Source: Aedes albopictus
Taxonomy: Eukaryota > Arthropoda > Insecta > Diptera > Culicidae
Reading direction: 5' to 3'
Assembly: GCF_035046485.1 (NCBI RefSeq)
Contig: NC_085137.1
Location: 497,880,536 to 497,944,535 of the forward strand
Length of the DNA: 64,000 nucleotides
A program made the translations under genes and the position numbers. Shown in pieces: positions 11,240-20,342 of the stretch. Positions within the stretch are counted from its first letter, which is position 1; each line of letters starts with the position of its first letter. The notes beneath the pieces are model-generated. The model was not told the origin of the DNA and made no database searches. It saw only the letters and a program-made list of their open reading frames with translations.

Positions 11240-11844
11240 TCCTTATGAAAAAGGGCTGAAAACTGAAAACCGAGAATCTTCAGGTAATTATATCTAACAG
11301 GGAAAACCTGGAATACTTAGAGACCTTCTGGGTACATTCCGTAGCGGATTAAACAAATACTAGAAATCCGTTTTGAATTTTGAAATCAATTGTTATAATT
11401 TAATCAAACATTTTCAGTTTCTGAAAATTACCTGAATCTATCTCTGAAATACATTTTTCGGGGCTGAAATTATAGGGACACATTCTGAATAAATTTCTTA
11501 ACAAATCCTTAGAGAAATCGTGAAAAAATTGGATCGCTGCATGATTTTCAGAAATAATCTGAATTGGATTATTAAGTTGCATTGATCAGGAAAATACTGA
11601 CTACATAAAGCGTTTCAATCGCATTTTAAAACGCTTCTAAAAGTAATATTGGAAAAAAATATGATATCATTACCAAAAATATGTCTGGCCAATCTTCGAG
11701 ATTTTTTTTTTCAAAACAATTTGACGGAATTGTGGTACGCATCTTAAAGGAGTAACAGATGTAATTTGAGATCGTTTTGTAAAAAAAATCTGGCCTAAAT
11801 CTGAAATGATTTGCTGCAGATTCGGCATTACAATTTATTGACAA
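11240..11844. other. Gene-free AT-rich loop sequence
   Basis: Decayed AT-rich DNA inside the foldback loop; nothing further recognised. Confidence 0.5.
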
Positions 11845-12111
11845 CTAGCTGTACCCGGCAAAATTTGTCTTGCCTACTGCGTTTTTTGACGTTTCAAGTT
11901 TCTAGCCAAGACCAAGTCCCCGGTCAAAATGTATGGAAGATCGATTTTCAAAAACTCGCAGTTTTGCCATGTTTTTGGCTCATAAACCTTCCTTGGGTGA
12001 AAACTAACAGAACAAAACAAAGACGACCCAAATCTGACGTTCCGTTCTCAAGTTATGCGCGGTCCCACGTATGCCACTGCATTTTTATATATATATATAT
12101 ATAGATATAGA
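11845..12111 (-). mobile_element. Short non-autonomous Helitron, minus strand
   Basis: Read on the minus strand it starts TCTATATCTATATA next to an A and ends ...CCGGGTACAGCTAG followed by T. That is the Helitron pattern of 5' TC, 3' CTRR and insertion between A and T without target duplication. Its 3' end (CCGGG-ACAGCTAG core) closely matches the plus-strand Helitron at 48288-48603, so both belong to one family. Confidence 0.8.
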
Positions 12112-12725
12112 TTCCTCAATATGCTCCTGATACAAATCATAACGATTTTTTTTAATTGATTTAAGAATATAGTAGCCTTGTGTTAGAAGTTCTTATACAT
12201 TACACATTTAAAAAAATATTCAGTTAAAATTCCTGTTGCAATTCATATATCAGAAAAAATCTAGGAGCCTTTCTGATGGAGTTCATGATAGAATATTTAA
12301 CGAGTATACCAGTCATAATTTAGTAATTTTGTTTATAAAAACTGCTTATTGGATTTCTGAATAACTTTTATCTGATTTTTTTCGAGGGTTTAAATATTTT
12401 TCCTCTAAGGGTTTTATGAAAAAATAATGCTACTTTTGAAATTTCTAGCCATTATTTTAAAAGGATTCTGAACATCATATTCCCTTATCAACCTCTTTAT
12501 GTTTGTTTACGAGCTTTCATACAAATCTCCCGTTAAATTTTAACCTAATTAATGAAAATTTGTTTGCATATTTAAAAAAAGATCAATTTCTTACATTCAT
12601 TGCTTCCAGGTATTTATATTTTATAAAATATAAACTGATTTACAAATTGGAAATATTACAAAACTTAAGTTTAATTAACCCTGCCAAAACCTGGAAAACT
12701 TACAGAATTTCATTTTGTCTTATGA
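12112..12725. other. Gene-free AT-rich loop sequence
   Basis: AT-rich sequence with no recognised feature; the short frame at 12503-12802 has no recognisable domain. Confidence 0.5.
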
Positions 12726-12729
12726 GTAT

Positions 12730-14395
12730 GAGTAGATACTCTGGAGATGCTTCCCCAATTCTCCTGGGTTGCTTCCATAATCTTTCTGCGAAGGCATTTT
12801 AATGGATTTTTGAAGCATCCCTGACGAATTCTAGAAGCATCCCAGAAGGAATCTGAAAGTATCCCAGGAAAAGTTCGGGCGCATCCCAGAAGAACTCTCA
12901 GAATCTGAAAGTATCACAAAAAATCTGCAAGCAACAAAATCTGCAAGCAATTCTGAAGGCATCCCAGAATGATTCTGGAAGCTTCCCATTAGGAATTTCA
13001 AAACATCCCAGAAAGATTCTGAAATCAATCCAGAGGAACTCTTGAAGCATTCAAAAATAGAGTCAAGAACAATTCTGAAGCATCTCAGTAGAAATCTGGT
13101 GGCATCCCAGGACGAATCTGGAAGAATCCTGGGATTCTTGAAGCAACGTATAAGTATTCTGAAAGCAACGCAGAAGGATTCTGTAAGAATACCTAAAGTA
13201 TTCTGGAAGCATTCCAGAAAGCTTCTGGAAGCATCTTAGAACGAATCTGCAAACATCATATAAGGAATCTAGAAGTATTCCAAAAGTAATTTGGAAGCAT
13301 CCCAGAAGAATTTGGAAAGCATCCTAGAAGGAATCTGGAAGAATCGCAGAAAAACTCAGGAAGCATCCTTAAAAAACTGGAAGCATCCCAGAAAGATTCT
13401 AGAAGCAACCTAGAAGATATCTGGAAGCAACTCAGAAAGATTCTGGAAGTATCCCAGAAGGATTTTGGAGTTATCCTAGAAGGAATCTGGAAGCATCCCA
13501 TAAGAAATCTGAAATAATTCCAGAAAAATTTTGGAAACAAGCCAGACAGAATCTGAGAGTATCTCTGAAGAACTTGGGAAGCATCTTGAAAAAAAATCTG
13601 GAAGCATCGTAGAAGTTTTCTGGAAGTATGCCAGAAGGATGTTAGAAGCATCCTTGATGGATTATTAAAGCATGCCAGAAGAAATCTGGCAGTATCCTAG
13701 AAGAGTTTTGGAAGGACTCTGGAACATTTTAGAAGAATTCGAGAACCATCTCGAAAGAAATCTGAAAGCATCCCTGAAAGATTCTGCGAGCAACCCCGAA
13801 GAATTAGAAAGCAACCAAGAAAGAATCTGGAAGCATCCCAGATTGTTTCAGGAAATATCCCTGAAGGATTATGTAAGTATCCCTGGTAGATTCTAGAACC
13901 ATATCTGAAGAAATCTGCAAGCATCCCAGAAGGAATCTGGTAACATCCAAGAAAAACTCGGGAAGTGTCTCAAAAGAAATCTTGAAACATCCCATAGAGA
14001 TTCTGGGAGCAACCTAGAAGAATTCTGGAAGCATCCGAGATGGAATCTGAAAGTGTCATGGAACAATTCTGGAAGTATCCCTGATGGATTCTAGAAGCAT
14101 CTCAGAAGGATTCTTGTAATATTCCCGAAAATCTAGGAAATGTTCCAAAAGGAATCTGTAAGCACCCCAGGTGGAATCTGGAAGTATCCCATAAAAATTT
14201 GGGAAGCATCCTGAAGGAAAACTGAAAGCATACCAGAAGCATTCTGGAAGCAACCCAAAAGGATTCTGGAAGCATCCTATAAGGAATATGTAAGCATCTC
14301 AGAAGTATTTTGGAAGTAACCCAGAAGGATTCTTGGCCCAACCTAGAAGAATTCTGGAAGCATCCCTGAGGGATTCCGGAAGCATTCCGGATTGC
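12730..14395. repeat. 1.6-kb degenerate minisatellite, GAATCTGGAAGCATCCCAGAAG units
   Basis: About 70 imperfect units of 21-27 bp built on GGAATCTGGAAGCATCCCAG run head to tail. Divergence between units is high, so the array is old. Several frames of 60-130 codons on both strands come from unit lengths divisible by three and are not genes. Confidence 0.93.
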
Positions 14396-14719
14396 CATTT
14401 AGTGGCCACCAATATAGTTTTGTTCAACCAGAATTGATTGTGAATTCTGTATTATTTATTAAGCTGCAGCATTATTTAGATATGCATAGTATAGGTATTC
14501 AGAGGAACTCGGAATTATCAGTGGCCACATCTTGCCTCCTAACTGGCTAGTATTATCAAGAGAGTAAAAAATTCGAAGATTCAAAATGAAAATTGACATT
14601 CTCATTTTTTCATTCGTGCTTCGCCACATTCATTGTCAGCTGAATGCCTCTCTATTTCCATTCATACTTTCAATATGGGTATGAATGTAATGTAAATATC
14701 TATTAGAGTAAGTCTTCTG
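14396..14719. other. Gene-free stretch
   Basis: Contains two AGTGGCCAC palindromes (about 14400 and 14520) but no gene or assigned repeat. Confidence 0.45.
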
Positions 14720-14721
14720 TA

Positions 14722-15628
14722 CAGGGTGTTCAATAAGTTCGGATACACCATATAACTTTAATTAATTTCATATCTGTAATTCAGATTTTCAAAGTAAATG
14801 TATTTATTGAAAGGTCATATAACACTGATCAAATATAGCATATGGTTTTGAATAAAGTTTTTTTCTACTTTTTTTTATAAGCCTTAGATGTATCTAAAGT
14901 TTGTTAGCTCCGGCACGCTGGAATAATTTTCGATAAGTTGCTCAAGCTACAGAAGTCTAAAACGTTGACTTTTGAGTTTATATCTCACTATACTATATTA
15001 AAATAACTAAATTAATAGACAAAACCTTTACACTGCTATTTCAGTGATGATATGGTGATAAATTTGCAAGTTTAGTCAAAATGTGCTTAAATCTATGAAA
15101 ATGACATAAAAACATTATATAAAGCCAATTTTGGTTCAAATTTGCCACAATAGGGATATAATCAAGTTTTGGAAAAGATAACTATGGATTAAACTGAGAT
15201 ATAACGCAGCCTTGCTTTTTGACAAAACAAAAATCATTAAACCAGGTACAACGGCAATTTTAGCAATTTTAAAGATCAAAATAATATGAGTCCGTATTTC
15301 ACCCAATCTGAATCTTATAGATTATTTCGTATGGCCATAGTTGCTGCCACTAATGCTGAGGACAACAACCTAATTTGATTCAACTTAACACCATTACTCA
15401 ATAAAAGCTAGACGAAATACCAATGACAGACGTGCGTGCCGGCCAAAAGGAACTTGAGACACATTTGCAATTATTACGAAAGGATAAAGGACAGTTTATT
15501 TCAAAACATATACTGTATTTGATCAGTATTATGTGAGCTTTCAAATAATACATTCACTTTGCAAAACTGAATTACAGATGGGAAATAAATTCAATTTTAC
15601 TGTGTATCCGAACTTATTGAACACCGTG
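14722..15628. mobile_element. Mariner-type non-autonomous element, TA target duplication
   Basis: The ends CAGGGTGTTCAATAAGTTCG and CACGGTGTTCAATAAGTTCG (right, read inward) are inverted and flanked by TA (14720-14721, 15629-15630). Similarity continues inward for over 100 bp. The 907-bp interior has no mariner transposase frame. It sits at the junction of the foldback loop and right arm. Confidence 0.9.
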
Positions 15629-15633
15629 TATAG

Positions 15634-15780
15634 CAGCTTATAAAGGAATCTAGAAGCATCCATGTTGGATTTTGAAAGCACACCCGAAGGATTCTGGAAG
15701 GTTCCTGGAACGAATCTGGAAACATCCTATAAAAATATCAAGAAGCATTCCAAAAGAATTCTGCAAGCATCCCAGAAGGT
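15634..15780. repeat. Minisatellite block inside the foldback right arm
   Basis: GGAATCTAGAAGCATCCATG-like units; the inverse of 10390-10534, which proves that the foldback arms extend into the minisatellite. Confidence 0.85.
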
Positions 15781-16011
15781 AAAGTAAAATTTTTGCTAGA
15801 GCAAACCTTCAAAAAACGTTTCAAATTTAATTTTCAATCATAATTTTTCTAGACTAAATCGGTGATTCTAGAACCCAGTAGGGCCAAAGTTGTGTTCAAA
15901 ATTGCGTTATATTGGTTTCCGATATGTTTGAAAAAAAAAGTCATATTTTGATATCTAACCCAAAAAATACCAAAATACGACATTTTTTTTTCAAATATCT
16001 CTGAAACCAAT

Positions 16012-16234
16012 CCAGCAATTTACAAGCGCTAATGGCCGCCATAATCATGCTTACTTTCTGGAAGGGATAAGCCGATCTGACGTTTGGCTTGTGTCGTTTG
16101 GCAGCTGGTCGATAAGTTTTATTATCGATCTTATCGACCAGTTGCCAAACGACACAAGCCAAACGTCAGATCGGCTTATCCCTACCAGAAAGCGAGCATG
16201 ATTGTGGCGGCCATTAGCCCTCGTAAATTGCTGG
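16012..16234. mobile_element. Palindromic MITE with CCAGCAATTTAC ends in the foldback right arm
   Basis: Ends CCAGCAATTTAC...GTAAATTGCTGG. It is near-palindromic throughout, with a central AAACGTCAGATCGGCTTATC/inverse hairpin. The left arm of the foldback keeps the empty site (GAAACCAATAGAGATATC), showing that only the dinucleotide AT is duplicated (16010-16011, 16235-16236). Confidence 0.88.
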
Positions 16235-16846
16235 ATAGAGATATCGCAATTTTGAGCACAAATTTGGCCCAATTGGGTTCTAAATTCACCGATTTAGTCT
16301 AGTAAAATTATGTTTGAAAATTTAGTTTGAAATGTTTTTTAAAGGTTTTCTCTAGAAAACAAAAATCACTTAAATCCTTTCCGCCACCCCTAAAGATCAA
16401 CCAAAATCACTCATTTTTGTACAGCTTACTGATTTCGACTAGTACATCGATTTCCATTTGGGAAATCATATCTCAGAGAGATTTTTTTAAATTAGCCCCA
16501 CCCTAATGTTCCGGGTTGTCCCGGATTGTTCCGGAACCACAATTGGACCATAATATGCAACTGATATTATCCGGAGTGCGGTTGACTTCTGATTTGCGGC
16601 TTCCGAATAAATATCAGGTGCGAAAGTATTCTTGGATGACAATGGTTTTGCTTTCCGTAAGGAACTCGGGTTGATTCCGGCCCTCTAGCTGGCCAGGGTG
16701 AGGCCGCCGGCCAATGAGACCCCCACCAATCGATTCAGCACACTTTTTCCAAGCGAAAATGGTCTCAGCCGTTGGCAGAACCCGTTACCCAGTTGAGAAA
16801 ATGAATTTAGTCGTGTTTCGGGTTCAATTTTTCCCACTGTGCAGTG

Positions 16847-17025
16847 GTGGGACAAAAAGTTAAATAAATATTTGTATCGTCCCAATTTCTTCAATAACAA
16901 CCCTAATTTTTGGAAGAATTTTCCATATTTTCTGGATTTTTCTACAATGAAAAAAAAAAATCCTCTAAAAAGAGGGCCCCACAGCACTGCGGCCCCGGGC
17001 CCCCACATTTGTAAATCCGGCCCTG
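16847..17025. mobile_element. Fragment of a hAT element, right end
   Basis: The segment ends ...TTTGTAAATCCGGCCCTG, the inverse of a hAT-type terminus (CAGGGCCGGATTTACAAA), with GC-rich GGGGCCCGGGGCC just inside. The next bases, AGTAAGAG (17026-17033), would be its 8-bp duplication, but no matching left end was found. It directly abuts the point where the transposase frame resumes. Confidence 0.6.
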
Positions 17026-17026
17026 A

Positions 17027-18357
17027 GTAAGAGAATTTTTTGATGATAATGATATCAGCAGGCCAATGCCAGGAACAAATGATTTTATTTCTGAGGTTCG
17101 AAATGGAAAAAAACAACAAGTTTAAAAACGACTTTTGATGATGTCGCTCAAAGAGGCTTATATGATTTTTGTCGATATGTACAAAACTGTGAATATTGGT
17201 TTCACAGTATTTACACAGTTGCGACCAAAGCATTGTATTTTACTTGATTCTACTGGTATACATAATGTATGCATATGTACTATTCATGAAAATGTAAATT
17301 TAATGTTCAACAGTATAAGAATTGTGTCACAAGATGAAATAATACAAAAAATGCTTTGCGATATTTCCACCAGAACAGATAATTGCTTTTTCCGTTCTTG
17401 TGTAATGAACACATTGAAGAGGAACTTACATTGATATTAGAATCAAATGACAAAGAAGAGATTATATTTCAGCAGTGGTTGAATACTGATCGCTGTAATT
17501 TAGAAACGATTATTAAACCTGTTGATGAATTTGTTCCGTATCTTGTTGATAAAATTGACAAACTTATAACACACGACTTTATTCATAAACAACAATCATC
17601 ATTTCTCAGAAATAAAAAAGATACATTAAAGGATGATGAAATTCTTGCGATTTGTGATTTCTCTGAAAACTATTCATTCATAATTCAAAACGCTGCTCAA
17701 GGATATCATTGGAACAACTCGCAAGCAACAATACACCCATTTGAAATTTACTATATGAAAGATAATAAACTTGTAAATGTTAGCTTCATTATCATATCGG
17801 AAGTAATGGCTCACGATACAGTTGCGGTCCAGTTGTTCATCTCAAAAATGATAGATTTTATGAAACAATTAACGAACTTTTCTAAAATTTATTTTATGTC
17901 TGATGGGGCAGCATCACAATACAAAAATAAGAAGAACTTTGCTAGTCTATGTAGATTCCAGTCAAAGCATGCATTAAGAGCAGAATGGCATTTTTTTGCA
18001 ACGTCCCACGGTAAAGGTCCATGTGATGCTATTGGTGGCACTCTCAAGCGAATGGCAAAGAGAGCAAGTCTTGCTCGAGATTATGGAAATACCATAACAA
18101 CTCCACGAGAGTTATATAACTGGACAGTTGTACAGACAGATAAAAATATAACTAAATTAAATTTCTGTTACGTATCCACTGAACAGTACATTAAAATGTC
18201 AGAAGATCTCGAAGAAATATATAATAACGCCAAAACAATACCAGGCACTCAGAAATTCCATAGTTTTTTGCCTATTCCTGGCGACAAAGTAAAGGCAAAC
18301 AGGAATTCTAATTTAGAAGATGAACCAAAAATATTTAGTATGATCGGAAAAAAATAG
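17027..18357 (+). pseudogene. DDE-like transposase, catalytic part (broken by one stop and one frameshift)
   Basis: Coding resumes at 17027 with VREFFDDNDISRPMPG, hits a TAA at 17123, continues through GFTVFTQLRPKHC and IHNVCICTIHENV, and shifts frame near 17400, probably an extra GT in a TGTGT run. It is then open from about 17400 to the stop at 18355-18357. Candidate catalytic acids are Asp in CDFSENYSF (codon 17656), Asp in MSDGAASQYKN (codon 17902) and a third acid in the EWHFFATSHGKGPCDAIGG block (Asp codon about 18025). The order and spacing resemble an RNase H-fold DDD/E integrase core. The C-terminus has TPRELYNWTV and a conserved-looking IPGTQKFHSF. AATAAA-like signals lie near 18545. 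I know close relatives only as uncharacterised proteins; assignment as a transposase rests on the acids and on the surrounding inverted repeats. Confidence 0.72.
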
Positions 18358-18724
18358 AAAAGAACATGTTTGAAATTGGCTCTAAGACACATATATATAT
18401 ATTTGAAAAATTCATAATTATAAATAATTGTATATTTAAAAGTGCACTTCAATACATATTGCGATCAAACATTACATTTCCTAAGAAAATACATTTGTAA
18501 TATTTTGAAGTTTTTTATGTATAGGAAAACCCTTCCAAATGATTGAATAAATAACACAAAATCTCCTAGAAAATTGAGTTGCATTGGATTCTGGGATTGT
18601 TATGGCCTTCACTGGTTTTATTGTTGATAACAAAATACACTGAAAAAAAAAAACATTCGAACAAGAAAAAGTTTTTGTTAGAAAAACTTTTTTTCCTTAA
18701 AAGTGCCCATCTTGTGATGTATGG

Positions 18725-19615
18725 GGCTAAAATATAAACGGCTCATAGAAAATTCATCATTTTCCATACCAAAATCAGAAATTGCCAATAAAGAAGTAAG
18801 GGTGGGAGCAATAATAAACTATAAAATTTCCATAAACAAATCAAAAAGTGCATAAATAAATCAAAGTTTCCCATAAATAATTGATTTTCGAGCAATAAAA
18901 AATGTCGGAATTTCCACAAATAAATCAAAAATTTCAATAAATAACTACATTTTTTCCACCAGAAAAGTTTAAATTTTCCATAAATAAATCTGATTTTTCC
19001 ATAAATAATTCAAAAATTCCCAATTGAAAAACATCAAAAAAGCAATTGAAAATTTAGCAATATATACGAAACAATGTGTAAAGTAAAAGTTTCGGCTGAG
19101 CCATGCGGCGAAGCCGCATAGAGAATTGAGGAACTGAGGCGGCAGAAGGCCGCCGAAGTTTCCGAAATCCGACGCGCCGTAACTGCGTCGATTCGGATCT
19201 AGGCAATCCACAGATCCAATAATTTGCCCGGTAGAATGCGAACAGAGATGTTATCCCTTTTTAAAGTCCGACGAGCGTTAGCGAGTTCGGACAGCAAGCG
19301 ATTGTCTGTTAAATTGCACACATAGTTTCAGTCTTTCTAGCATAATAGTTCTGTGATGTAGTATGTTCGAAATTTTTTGTTGGAAAAAAATGTAGTTTTT
19401 TATTGCAATTGTTGATTTATTTGTGGAAATTCTGGCATTTTTTATTGCTCGAAAATCAATTATTTATGGGAAGTTTTGATTTATTTATGCGCTTTTTGAT
19501 TTGTTTATGGAACTTTTATAGTTTATTATTGCTTCCACCCCTATTTATTTATTGGCAATTTTCGAATTATTTATGGAAACTTTTGAATTTATTATGGGGC
19601 GTTTAATTGGCTGCC
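18725..19615. mobile_element. 891-bp MITE with ~250-bp inverted repeats and 9-bp target duplication GATGTATGG
   Basis: The flanks GATGTATGG at 18716-18724 and 19616-19624 are identical, and the left terminal repeat of the host transposon shows the empty site. The inverted ends start GGCTAAAATATAAACGG and GGCAGCCAATTAAACGCC and are rich in CCATAAATAAATC motifs. The centre holds an unusual GC-rich hairpin cluster (19096-19300). An 8-10 bp duplication would fit MULE- or Merlin-type transposition; the family is not certain. Confidence 0.9.
19096..19300. other. GC-rich hairpin cluster in the MITE core
   Basis: Within otherwise AT-rich DNA are several short perfect stems: ATGCGGC/GCCGCAT (19103-19119), GGCGGC/GCCGCC (about 19138-19155), GACGC/GCGTC (about 19171-19189) and GTCCGA/TCGGAC (19266-19292). 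Base composition differs sharply from the flanks. The function is unknown. Confidence 0.7.
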
Positions 19616-20175
19616 GATGTATGGACGGTTGGTAGGGAACATAATTACCTGTCTTGAGACAAAATTTCATCAAAATCAAAAATGGTGTTTTTTTTTAAAT
19701 CAACTTTGAATTTTTAGAAATGATTTTTTTCAGTGTAGGGCTCATTTTGGATTTTTTTCTTAAAATTTGACTTATTTTGTGATAATCACCCATACAACAC
19801 TTTTTTGTAGGAGTAGTCATTTTTTGATTAAAAACATTTTTAAAAAATCCATAAAAAAAAGTTTAGCCCTTTTCAAAAGTTAGTCGAGAAAAAAAATTAG
19901 AAAAATGAGTATGCAAAGTGGCTTATCTGGGCAAGGTCTACACACCAAGAAAGTTTCGTTGTAATCTGAGAGGGTGCTGCCAACATTTGTTCGAGTTGGC
20001 GCGAAATCCGTCATTGATAGTCTATGGTATCTTAGTAATTATTGAAATTTCAAAGAAAATAATGAATAAACTGAAATTAGGAATAATTAACACGAATTAA
20101 AGAAATTGAAGAAATCAATAAATAACGAAAGCATACCGGCAACTACTTTTGTTTTGTTCGTTAACTTTTGTATAT

Positions 20176-20342
20176 GGCAGCATCCATTTATTACGTAACG
20201 CTAAAATAGACATTTTTTGACCCCCCCTCCCCCCTCCGTAACGCCTTTTTGTATGAAAACACGAAAATTTTTGTATGAGCCGTAACGCTCGGCCATACTC
20301 ACCCCCTCCCCCTATAGCGTTACGTAATTTGTGGATGGCGCC
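20176..20342. mobile_element. Small MITE with TTACGTAACGC ends
   Basis: Inverted ends GGCAGCATCCATTTATTACG and GGCGCCATCCACAAATTACG (right, read inward), with C-rich CCCCCTCCCCC inside both. A half copy lies at 23345-23420. A TA duplication is possible. Confidence 0.75.

Larger units (their letters stand above)
9133..16846. mobile_element. 7.7-kb foldback element with ~1.2-1.4 kb inverted arms and five nested insertions
   Basis: The left arm (9133-10534) and right arm (about 15634-16846) are long inverted copies ending in TGCACAGTGGGAAAAATTG. Shared blocks include CTGGCCAGCTAGAGGGCCGG and a TTCCGGAACAATCCGGGACA stretch. Each arm carries an insertion the other lacks (9708-10110 left; 16012-16234 right), so each preserves the other's empty site. 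The loop holds minisatellite blocks, an hAT MITE, a Helitron and a mariner-type MITE. No transposase was seen and no target duplication is apparent at the outer ends. Confidence 0.82.
5936..20011 (+). mobile_element. Large DNA transposon with ~480-bp terminal inverted repeats and a broken DDE-like transposase gene
   Basis: Left repeat 5936-6413 and right repeat 18635-20011 (split by a MITE at 18725-19615) are inverted copies; shared blocks include GTTGGCAGCACCCTCTCAG, CAGATAAGCCACTTTGCATA on the right (one base different on the left), and CTTTTGAAAAGGGCTAAAC. The flanks carry a candidate 5-bp duplication CATTG (5931-5935 and 20012-20016). Between the repeats lies a plus-strand transposase gene in three recognisable parts (6771-7101, 7332-7553, 17027-18357). 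About 9.5 kb of unrelated insertions separate parts two and three. Without nested material the element would be roughly 3.7 kb. The exact termini and the family name are uncertain. Confidence 0.72.
18635..20011. repeat. Right terminal inverted repeat of the large transposon (interrupted)
   Basis: Inverse of 5936-6413 in two pieces, 18635-18724 and 19616-20011, separated by the MITE at 18725-19615. The outer end reads ...GCGCGAAATCCGT followed by CATTG. Confidence 0.8.

Noticed and set aside
13256..13651. 131-codon minus-strand frame with CFQIS/SRLLLESFWDAS repeats
   Set aside because: Repeat-derived from the 12.7-14.4 kb minisatellite.
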